64,000 bases of DNA from Stackebrandtia albiflava (GTDB taxonomy: Bacteria > Actinomycetota > Actinomycetes > Mycobacteriales > Micromonosporaceae). Numbering within the stretch: the stretch's first letter is position 1; each line of letters starts with the position of its first letter. The DNA lies in the NCBI RefSeq assembly GCF_007994225.1, contig NZ_VLLL01000005.1, forward strand, positions 1,659,142 to 1,723,141, in the 5' to 3' direction. Position numbers and translations under genes: made by a program. This document shows, piece after piece, positions 19,783 to 26,586 of this stretch. Below the pieces are notes generated by a model that made no database searches, was not told where the DNA came from, and saw only the letters and a program-made list of their open reading frames with translations.

Positions 19783-21930
19783 TCAGTCCTCGGGCGTGAG
19801 CCTGACCCGGCGCAACAACTGCGCGTTCACCGCGACCACGATGGTCGACACCGACATCAGCACCGCACCGACGGCCGGGCTGAGCACGATCCCGGCCCAG
19901 GCCAACGCACCGGCGGCCAACGGGATCGCCACCACGTTGTATCCGGCCGCCCACGCCAGGTTCTCGCGCATCTTGCGGTACGAGGCCGCCGAGAGCCGCC
20001 GGACACCCGTGACACCACGCGGATCCGAGGACGCCAGTACGACACCCGCCGACTCCATGGCCACATCGGTCCCCGCGCCGATGGCGATTCCGACGTCGGC
20101 CCGGGCCAGCGCCGGTGCGTCGTTCACGCCGTCGCCGACCATCGCGACCACCAGGCCCCGGGATTGCAACTCGGCCACCGCACGGTCCTTGTCGGCGGGC
20201 AACACCTCGGCGAACACCTCGTCCTGCGCGGTGAATCCGAGGTCGGCGGCGACCGCCTCGGCCACCGGGCGGGCGTCTCCGGTGATCATCACGATCTTGC
20301 CGACACCCTGCTCACGCAACTGACGGATCGCCTCCCGGGCCTCGGGCCTGACCTCGTCCTCCAGGGCGATGGCCCCCAGGGCGGTCGGCCGGTCACCCGT
20401 CAACCGCCACAGGTACAACACCGCCGCGCCTCGGCCCGACCACTCGGCCGCGTGGGCGGCGAGCTCCTCGGGAGCGGCCACACCGAGTTCCCGCAGCAAC
20501 GCCGGTCCACCGACCGCGTAACGGACACCGTCCACGGTGGCCTCGACACCACGCCCGGTCAGCGAACCGAACTCGGTGGCGACCGGACGGTCCTGTGGGG
20601 CGGCGGCGACGATCGCCCGCGCCAACGGGTGTTCGCTGTCGGATTCGACCGCCGCGGCGATCGCCAGGACCTCGTCCCGGTCCCTGCCACTCACCGCCGC
20701 CACCCCGCTGACGGTGTGGCTTCCCTTGGTGAGGGTGCCGGTCTTGTCGAACAACACCGCGTCGACGGTGCGCATCCGCTCCAGCGCGAGCCGGTCCTTG
20801 ACGAGGATCCCCGCCTTGGCGGCGACGGCCGTCGACAGTGCGATCACCAGCGGAATGGCGAGCCCGAGGGCGTGGGGGCACGCGATCACGAGGACGGTCA
20901 CGGTCCGGACCACGGACTCCGACAGGCTTCCCGCCAACGCCCACGCCACGAAGGTGACCACCGCCGCGGCCACCGCGATGTAGAACAGCAGTGCGGCGAA
21001 CCGGTCGGCGAGCACCTGGACCCGGCCACCGGAACTCTGCGCCTGCGCGACCATGCGCTGGATCCCTGCCAGCGCCGTGTCACCTCCGACGGCCTCGATC
21101 CTGACGCGGATCGCCGAGTCGGTCGCCACGGTCCCGGCGACCACCTTGTCACCCGGTTCTCGGCGGACCGGCCGGGACTCCCCGGTGATCATCGATTCGT
21201 CGAGTTCGGCCTGCCCCTCGGTGATCACGCCGTCGGCGGGGATCCGGCCGCCCGACCTCACCAGGACGACGTCGCCCAGGGCCAACGCGGACACCGGCAC
21301 CGTCTCCACTCCCGATCCGGTCACCCGCTCCGCGTCGTCGGGAAGCAGCGCCGCAAGTGCGGCCAGTGCGCCCTGCGCCTGCCCGATCGCCTTCATCTCC
21401 TGCCAATGTCCCAGCAGCATGATGGTGACCAGCGCGGCCAGTTCCCACCAGAAGTCCAGCCCGAACAGGCCCAGACTCGTCGCCAGCGAGGCCAGGAACG
21501 CCACGGTGATCGCCAGGCTGATCAACAGCATCATCCCGGGCGCGCGGTCGCGGGCCTCCTGCCAGGCACCGACGAGGAAGGGCCAACCACCGTAGAGGAA
21601 CACGGCCGTTCCCAACACCGGCCCGACGAGTTCCACCCCGGGGAAGTCGATCCGGTATCCGAACCACTCCATGATCATGTGGCTGGTGATCACGATGGGG
21701 ACGGTGAGGACCAGGCTGAGCCAGAACTTGCGGCGGAAGACGTCCGGATCGTGACCGGCGTGCTTGTCATGGCCGCCGTGGGCGTCGTGGCCGGAGGCAC
21801 CGCCGTGGGCGTCGTGCGTGGCGTGGCCGGAGGCACCGCCGTGGGCGTCGTGGCCGGAGTGAGCCTCCCGTACAGCGGGTGGCGGCTCGGCGCCCGTGCC
21901 GTGCTCTCCGTGCTGTGGGTGCTGCGTCAT
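19783..21930 (-). CDS. copB: CopB-type heavy-metal P-type ATPase with His-rich N terminus
   Basis: This 715-aa P1B ATPase has a His/Gly/Asp-rich cytosolic N terminus built of 'HDAHGGASGH'-type repeats, eight membrane helices, actuator 'ITGES', the intramembrane 'CPHALG' motif (CPH, the CopB/P1B-3 class), phosphorylation site 'DKTGTLTKG' and hinge 'MVGDGVNDAPAL'. CPH pumps with His-rich tails are generally assigned to Cu export. The ATG at 21930 follows a GGAGGGAAGG ribosome site; the open frame further upstream runs over the CsoR-type palindrome and is not coding. Copper-responsive control is inferred from that palindrome. Confidence 0.92.
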   Translation of the reverse strand: MTQHPQHGEHGTGAEPPPAVREAHSGHDAHGGASGHATHDAHGGASGHDAHGGHDKHAGHDPDVFRRKFWLSLVLTVPIVITSHMIMEWFGYRIDFPGVELVGPVLGTAVFLYGGWPFLVGAWQEARDRAPGMMLLISLAITVAFLASLATSLGLFGLDFWWELAALVTIMLLGHWQEMKAIGQAQGALAALAALLPDDAERVTGSGVETVPVSALALGDVVLVRSGGRIPADGVITEGQAELDESMITGESRPVRREPGDKVVAGTVATDSAIRVRIEAVGGDTALAGIQRMVAQAQSSGGRVQVLADRFAALLFYIAVAAAVVTFVAWALAGSLSESVVRTVTVLVIACPHALGLAIPLVIALSTAVAAKAGILVKDRLALERMRTVDAVLFDKTGTLTKGSHTVSGVAAVSGRDRDEVLAIAAAVESDSEHPLARAIVAAAPQDRPVATEFGSLTGRGVEATVDGVRYAVGGPALLRELGVAAPEELAAHAAEWSGRGAAVLYLWRLTGDRPTALGAIALEDEVRPEAREAIRQLREQGVGKIVMITGDARPVAEAVAADLGFTAQDEVFAEVLPADKDRAVAELQSRGLVVAMVGDGVNDAPALARADVGIAIGAGTDVAMESAGVVLASSDPRGVTGVRRLSAASYRKMRENLAWAAGYNVVAIPLAAGALAWAGIVLSPAVGAVLMSVSTIVVAVNAQLLRRVRLTPED
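21774..21859. repeat. in-gene tandem repeat encoding the His-rich metal-binding tail
   Basis: Three imperfect copies of a roughly 27-36 bp unit, each starting 'gccgtgggcgtcgtg', lie inside the ATPase gene and encode HDAHGG-type units. Copy number is likely to vary between strains. Confidence 0.6.
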
Positions 21931-22297
21931 CGTGACCTTCCCTCCGGACTCGACCTGTGCCGACCATAGGTGACCGTGCGCCGCCGTCGAGCCGTTTGCG
22001 GCGGTCGCGGTCTCGGCGGTCGTCCCGCCACCGCATTTATACCCCCTGGGGGTATAGATCGACCAGTCCGCCACTGTGATTTCCGCTATACCCCTCCCCC
22101 GTATCTGCATGAGTGTCCGGTCCGGATCGCCGCCGCGCATCGCGGGCGAATCCGCCGGGAGGCGTACGTCCCACCCGTGACGACCGCAGCGGACGGCAGG
22201 GGACACCACTCGGCCGGATCCAGGCGGAACCGCCGACTCCGCGGTAACGGTCCGAACGGGACGGTCTCCTCACCGCGGTGAACCGGGTGTCCACCCG
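21931..22297. other. intergenic region upstream of the metal ATPase
   Basis: These 367 bases separate the monooxygenase stop from the ATPase start, both on the minus strand. They hold the CsoR-type palindrome at 22038-22056 and, about 30 bp away, a second half-site-like block TATACCCC (22087-22094). I see no credible coding sequence; the open frame running across it is an upstream extension of the ATPase frame. Confidence 0.6.
22038..22056 (-). promoter_or_regulatory. CsoR-type copper operator
   Basis: TATACCCCCTGGGGGTATA is a perfect 19-bp palindrome around one central base. It matches the TACCCC...GGGGTA form of CsoR/RcnR-family operators. On the ATPase strand it abuts TATAAA, a likely -10 box. 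No csoR gene is in the window, so the repressor would act in trans. Confidence 0.75.
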
Positions 22298-23854
22298 TCA
22301 CGGTGAGGAGACCGGGGCCGGGAGGCTCAACACCCGCGCCAGGACGGCCGAGAAGACCTCCGGTTCCGGACGATCCCCCCGCCAGGCGACCACGCCGTCG
22401 GGACGCACCAACACCCCCTCCGAAGACCCCAACCGGTAGACCCCGGCCACCTCGCCACCGCAGCCGTGCACGTCCACGGGTACCGGCGCGCGGCGTGTCA
22501 CCCGCCGCCAGCCCAGCGCGTCGCCGGCCGTCAGGAGCACGAAGCGGTCACCGAACAGGTCCACGGTGGATCTGCCGTCGGCCAGCCACACGTGCGGTGC
22601 CCGGGTTCCCGGTCGGCCGGTGAGAGAGGCCGCCGGCGACACCACCGGCGGCGGCCGTCCCGTGACCACCGCGTTCGAGCGGTATCCGAAACCCAGCAGT
22701 ACGTCGTTCCGGTCCACGATGGGTTCGGTGGCGCCGCCGCCGGAACCGAACCGGTGCCCGGCACGTGCCGTCGCCTGCGCCAACGCCGCCGTCGCGGCGG
22801 GACGCCGCTCGGCCTCGTAACTGTCGAGCAGGCCGTCGCCCGCCCGGCCGAGCGCCACCGTCGCCAGTTTCCACGCCAGGTTCCGGGCGTCCTCCACACC
22901 GGTGGAACCCCCGAATCCGCCGGTGGGCGGCATGACGTGTGCCGCGTCACCGGCGAGGAACACTCTTCCCACCCGGTACCGGTCGGCAACCGACGCGCCG
23001 ACCCGGAACCGCATGACCCTTCGGTCGCTCCCCGGAAGCTGGGGCAACAACGTGACCGGCAGGTCGGGCACACCTACCGCCTGCCGCACCAGGGTCACGC
23101 AGGTACCGACGTCGTCTCCCGCCTCGTCCACGGTGCCGAACACCCAACGGTGCGCGTCGCGTCCCAGCGACATGAGGAAGGTGCCCGGTCTCGGACGGGA
23201 CAGGTAGGCCATGTCCACCGTGCGCCCCGCCAGCGCGGGCCGCAGGTCGGCGGCGACCAACGCGGTCAGCATGCGACGTTCTCCGCCCGAATCGGTCGAC
23301 GCCACACCCAGCGCGTGGCGGATGGGGCTGTCCGCCCCGTCCGCGGCGACCAGATAGTCGCACTCGACGGGCTCGGGTTCCGCTCCGGCGACACGTAGGA
23401 CGCCCGACACGTGATGGCGGTCCTGCCGCAGATCCGTCAGTTCGACACCGAACCTCACCCGCGCACCCAGTTCGACCGCGCGGCGGCACAGCAGCCGCTC
23501 CACCCGGTCCTGGTCGATGGGCAGGCCGGCGCAGGGACTCAGGTCCGCCCCCGCGGCGACGTCGACGTGGAGCGCGACCGCCTCGTGCCGGCCCGCGAGG
23601 CTGTCCGCCCGGACCGACACGTAGTCGGCGGGACCCGGCAGGTGCAGCCGATCCGCCAGCAACGCCGGTTCCAGACCGACCTGCCGGTACGACTCCATGC
23701 TGCGTATCGAGAGGCTGCGCTGCCGAGGATGGCTGAGCAGGCCGGCGTGCCGCTCGACGAGTACACAGCGGACACCGTGCCAGGCCAGGAAGACCGCGCA
23801 CGACAACCCCACCAGTCCCCCACCGACGACCAGCACCCTCGGCCCGCCGGACAT
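22298..23854 (-). CDS. FAD-dependent aromatic monooxygenase (group A), last gene of the MRYWY cluster
   Basis: The protein has 518 aa. Rossmann FAD motif GGGLVG (11-16), the DG motif 'ADGADSPIR' (171-179) and the GD motif 'AGDAAHVMPPTGGFGG' (301-316) define the para-hydroxybenzoate-hydroxylase fold. It resembles the large polyketide/phenol hydroxylases with a C-terminal thioredoxin-like domain. Such enzymes hydroxylate aromatic rings with NAD(P)H and O2. Its ATG overlaps the previous stop (TGATG). In this cluster a Tyr or Trp side chain of the peptide is a plausible substrate, by inference. Confidence 0.88.
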   Translation of the reverse strand: MSGGPRVLVVGGGLVGLSCAVFLAWHGVRCVLVERHAGLLSHPRQRSLSIRSMESYRQVGLEPALLADRLHLPGPADYVSVRADSLAGRHEAVALHVDVAAGADLSPCAGLPIDQDRVERLLCRRAVELGARVRFGVELTDLRQDRHHVSGVLRVAGAEPEPVECDYLVAADGADSPIRHALGVASTDSGGERRMLTALVAADLRPALAGRTVDMAYLSRPRPGTFLMSLGRDAHRWVFGTVDEAGDDVGTCVTLVRQAVGVPDLPVTLLPQLPGSDRRVMRFRVGASVADRYRVGRVFLAGDAAHVMPPTGGFGGSTGVEDARNLAWKLATVALGRAGDGLLDSYEAERRPAATAALAQATARAGHRFGSGGGATEPIVDRNDVLLGFGYRSNAVVTGRPPPVVSPAASLTGRPGTRAPHVWLADGRSTVDLFGDRFVLLTAGDALGWRRVTRRAPVPVDVHGCGGEVAGVYRLGSSEGVLVRPDGVVAWRGDRPEPEVFSAVLARVLSLPAPVSSP

Positions 23855-24849
23855 CACGGACCGCCGGTCACGGGTTCGGCCGCGCACTTCGTCACCGCCG
23901 CGTCGCGTCCACATCGTGTCGTCGTGCGGACGCGCATGCCGTCACGCCCGGGATCGACCGTCAGGACCCGCTCCTCGGTCCAGCCGGCGAGACGGAGGTC
24001 TCCGCCGCCGAGGTGTACCAGACCGAATCGTGGCGTGCCCTCCACCACCAGGACGGGGCCGTCCGGCGTGACGACGATCTCGGCGGGCACGGTCGCGTCG
24101 GCCGGCGCCACGGGTTCCTCTTCGGACCACTCGAGGAATCGTCGCGGTAGGGGGAAACGACACCGCAACGCGTCGCGTTCACCCGGGGTGAGCGGCACCG
24201 GTGCGCGGGCCAGGACCACGTCCTCCACGGCGATCCCGCCGAGGTATCCGGACGGGAACAGGTCGAGCAGTTCCTTGCCGACCAGGCAGTCCAACACGAG
24301 GTGGACCCGTGCCGTGGTGCCGGTGTTGGCCACGAGGTGTGGACGGTCGAAGTCCCCGAACCAGAGCCGTCCGGCCTCCCAGTGGAACGACCGGCCGTCT
24401 ATGACGACGGTCGCCCCCGGGTTGGTGACCACCGGGACGTGCAACCGCACCACGCCCCAGGGCATGCCGCACTTGGCGTCGCGGTGTTCGGCCACCTCCA
24501 CGCCGGGCCCCAGGGCCATGAGACGGACGGCGAGCAGACCGGCCGGGAACTCCCGGATCAACCGGCGCAGCGCCGGTGCGCCGTCGAGGTGAGGGGTCTC
24601 GGCGTGCTCGACCAGTCCGGCGCCACCGGCGTCGGTGCGCAACGGGTCGCCGCCGGGACTCCGCAACGGCAGGATGGTCCAGTCGATGTCGGACTGCCGC
24701 CGCATCCCGTCCTGTCCGATGGCGCGTTGCGCCCGCCAGGGGCGGCGTCGCAGCTCGGCCACCTCGGCGGCCAGTTCGGCGGCGTCGTAACGGCGGGCGA
24801 GCCGGACCGCCGGGGGAAGCGCCCGCCAGTCCGTGGGGTGGTCGATCAT
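23854..24849 (-). CDS. aspartyl/asparaginyl beta-hydroxylase-like dioxygenase
   Basis: The protein has 331 aa from the ATG at 24849 (GGAGG six bases upstream). An AspH/LpxO-type cupin domain spans about residues 75-190: 'EHRD' with His122, 'VVRLHVPVVTN' (135-143) and 'RPHLVANTG' with His171, then Arg181 in 'RVHLVLD'. This fits the two-His iron site and 2-oxoglutarate-binding Arg of the family. The C-terminal 140 residues have no recognised domain. The frame stays open upstream to a GTG at 25071 and would swallow the 18-bp MRYWY gene; that GTG sits against the Shine-Dalgarno and is an unlikely start. Beta-hydroxylation of a peptide residue is the inferred role. Confidence 0.8.
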   Translation of the reverse strand: MIDHPTDWRALPPAVRLARRYDAAELAAEVAELRRRPWRAQRAIGQDGMRRQSDIDWTILPLRSPGGDPLRTDAGGAGLVEHAETPHLDGAPALRRLIREFPAGLLAVRLMALGPGVEVAEHRDAKCGMPWGVVRLHVPVVTNPGATVVIDGRSFHWEAGRLWFGDFDRPHLVANTGTTARVHLVLDCLVGKELLDLFPSGYLGGIAVEDVVLARAPVPLTPGERDALRCRFPLPRRFLEWSEEEPVAPADATVPAEIVVTPDGPVLVVEGTPRFGLVHLGGGDLRLAGWTEERVLTVDPGRDGMRVRTTTRCGRDAAVTKCAAEPVTGGP

Positions 24850-24881
24850 GGTTCCTCCGGGGATGGTTCGGCGAGGTGATG

Positions 24882-24911
24882 CCGTGGCCCGGCGGCCGTG
24901 CCGGGCCACGG
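24882..24911 (-). terminator. strong GC hairpin after the MRYWY gene (attenuator-like)
   Basis: There is a 12-bp perfect stem (24882-24893 paired with 24900-24911) and a 6-base loop, with no U-tract. It lies in the 197-bp gap between the MRYWY stop and the hydroxylase start. It could reduce read-through from precursor to downstream tailoring genes or protect the 3' end of a precursor transcript. Confidence 0.55.
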
Positions 24912-25046
24912 TCATGACAGCTGCCGGATCGCCGTCCGGCCCACGTGCTCGATGTCGTCGTCCGAGGCGCACCGATGCCGGGCCGGGCGGACGGCAGTTC
25001 AGGGCATGTCGGTCACCGGCACGCACGCCGGCACCGACCGCCGTCC

Positions 25047-25064
25047 TCAGTACCAGTAACGCAT
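25047..25064 (-). CDS. pentapeptide RiPP precursor MRYWY (biarylitide-type)
   Basis: This is an 18-bp gene: ATG-CGT-TAC-TGG-TAC-TGA on the minus strand. It is preceded by AAAGGAGG with a 6-base spacer to the ATG, the best ribosome site I see in the window. Biarylitides are the known precedent: bytA-type genes of 18 bp encode pentapeptides beginning MRY, whose position 3 Tyr is cross-linked to the position 5 aromatic residue by a P450, leaving a cyclic tripeptide. Here Tyr3 and Tyr5 (or Trp4) would be the cross-linking partners. The gene lies inside a minus-strand operon with P450, sulfotransferase, methyltransferase, AspH-like and FAD-monooxygenase genes, 67 bp after the methyltransferase. 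Expression and modification are inference. Confidence 0.8.
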   Translation of the reverse strand: MRYWY

Positions 25065-25070
25065 GGCACA

Positions 25071-25078
25071 CCTCCTTT
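25071..25078 (-). promoter_or_regulatory. Shine-Dalgarno deciding the MRYWY start
   Basis: AAAGGAGG, six bases before the ATG at 25064. The alternative in-frame GTG (25071-25069) for the downstream hydroxylase begins on the last base of this element, so it cannot be served by it. Confidence 0.8.
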
Positions 25079-25131
25079 CAGGACCGTGTGGCGTTCACAC
25101 TCCTCCGGTTCGCCGTCGGCGCCCGGAAGCC

Positions 25132-25911
25132 TCAGCGGTCGTGGGCGAGTCGGGCGACCAGCGTGCCCTTGTCGTCCAACGGCGTACCGCTCTTCTCGAT
25201 CGCCGTGCCACCGACGGGGACGAGTCCCGCCGCGGCGAGGTCGGCCACGACTCCGGCGGGCCGGTGCATGTGGTGATCACGTTCCACGACGTGGCGGCCG
25301 ATCTCCTCCCCCGCCGACCACGTCCGGTAGACGTGCCTGACCCTCGCGAGGTCGTCGGTGACCGGCCGCACCTCGGTGGACAACGTGTACCGGCATTCGC
25401 CCTGCACCGCCGCCCGCACCTCGTGCTCGTCCAGGTCGGGTATCACCTCGTCCTCGACCATGTCCATGGCCAGCACGCCGCCGGGCGCCAGATGCGCCGC
25501 CAGGGTCTCGAACAGGGCGGGCCGCGCGGTCGGCGGCACGTGTTCGTACACCGCCGACAGGTACACGTAGTCGAACCGGCGGCCCAGGTCGAATCCCGGT
25601 GCCGCGACATCCAGGACCGTGACCCGGTCGCGCAGCCCCGGATCGGCGGCGAGCTTGGTCAGCAGCACCGCCCGCATCGTCGGGGACCTCTCCAGGCACG
25701 TCACCGTGCCCGCCCGCCGCGCGACCGCCATGGTCATCCGTCCCGTGCCGGGGCCGATCTCCAGCGCGTCACCGCCCTCGGGCGCCATGTCGGCGAAGAA
25801 CCCGACCAGCTCGGCGGAGCCGGGCCCCACGTGCAGCAGGTCGTAGAGTCCGGCGACGGCACCGTAGGGGTCGGTGTCGGCGGTGACGGTCAGGTCGGGA
25901 ACGGGGGTCAT
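25132..25911 (-). CDS. SAM-dependent class I methyltransferase of the MRYWY cluster
   Basis: The protein has 259 aa from the ATG at 25911 overlapping the sulfotransferase stop (ATGA). Motif I is 'LEIGPGTGRM' (50-59), with an acidic residue after the second strand in 'VTCLERSP', 'VTVLDVAAPGFDL' and the post-I 'YVYLSAVYEHVP'. The fold is that of small-molecule O/N-methyltransferases. Within the cluster it may methylate the peptide's termini or phenols, by inference. It ends 67 bp before the MRYWY start. Confidence 0.85.
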   Translation of the reverse strand: MTPVPDLTVTADTDPYGAVAGLYDLLHVGPGSAELVGFFADMAPEGGDALEIGPGTGRMTMAVARRAGTVTCLERSPTMRAVLLTKLAADPGLRDRVTVLDVAAPGFDLGRRFDYVYLSAVYEHVPPTARPALFETLAAHLAPGGVLAMDMVEDEVIPDLDEHEVRAAVQGECRYTLSTEVRPVTDDLARVRHVYRTWSAGEEIGRHVVERDHHMHRPAGVVADLAAAGLVPVGGTAIEKSGTPLDDKGTLVARLAHDR

Positions 25912-26558
25912 GCGTCCTCCTGGTGACGGGGTGACGGCCGGCCGGGGAGTGCCCCGGCGGCGGCGGCACGGTCGAGGTACTGGCCGGTGGTGTTCACGTG
26001 TGGGAAAGGGGCGTCGGGTACGGCCACACCCAGGCCGGCGCACAGCGGCTCCCAGCCGCGGGCGGGATCGCACTCGACCAGCCGGTCCGGCGGCACCTCG
26101 GCGCGGACCTCCTCGTTGTGCCGCAGGTACACGGCGACGGCGTGGGACCGGTCGGCGAAGCGTCCGCCGAAGGTGCCCCGCCATACGATGTGTTCGATGG
26201 CGTGGTCGGCGGCGGTCCGTGGCCGCGCCGGGCGGGTGCGGTACAGGGTGGCGTGGACGCTGTCGTACCAGGTGTCGGGGTCCCTGACGGTCAGCAGCAC
26301 CTTGGCGTCGGGGAACGCCGCGGCGAGGTCACGCCAGTAGCGGCTGCCGGGCCAGGCCACACTGGACCGGTAGCCCGCGAGCAGCCCGGCGGCCGTGACG
26401 CCCGGCTCGCCGGACGCCAGGGCGGACCAGCCACGGGCGTGAACCGGATCGACGGCCAGCATCCGCATGTAGTGCACCGGGCCGAGTCCCAGCGTCTCCA
26501 GTGCGGTCCGGACCGAGGAGGTTCCGGTGCGGCCGAACGCGGCGCCGACGACCCTCAT
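25908..26558 (-). CDS. PAPS-dependent sulfotransferase-family protein
   Basis: The protein has 216 aa. The 5'-phosphosulfate-binding loop 'GRTGTSSVRTAL' (9-20) and the 3'-phosphate motif 'LTVRDPDTWYDSV' (89-101) are those of the Sulfotransfer_4-like family. The short C-terminal region 'PFPHVN' is also characteristic. Sulfation of a tyrosine hydroxyl in the product is a reasonable inference, since the precursor has two Tyr. It starts 28 bp after the P450 stop and overlaps the methyltransferase gene by 4 bp. Confidence 0.82.
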   Translation of the reverse strand: MRVVGAAFGRTGTSSVRTALETLGLGPVHYMRMLAVDPVHARGWSALASGEPGVTAAGLLAGYRSSVAWPGSRYWRDLAAAFPDAKVLLTVRDPDTWYDSVHATLYRTRPARPRTAADHAIEHIVWRGTFGGRFADRSHAVAVYLRHNEEVRAEVPPDRLVECDPARGWEPLCAGLGVAVPDAPFPHVNTTGQYLDRAAAAGALPGRPSPRHQEDA

Positions 26559-26586
26559 GACCGGCCGCCTCGCGGTCGTGGAGCGG

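Noticed and set aside
21774-21859. Short spaced repeats considered as a CRISPR-like array
   Set aside because: They are in-frame coding repeats for the His-rich tail of the ATPase, with no unique spacers.
19318-21969. 883-codon plus-strand open frame across the metal ATPase
   Set aside because: It is low-complexity, Gly/Arg/His-rich shadow of the ATPase gene, with no domain and no ribosome site.
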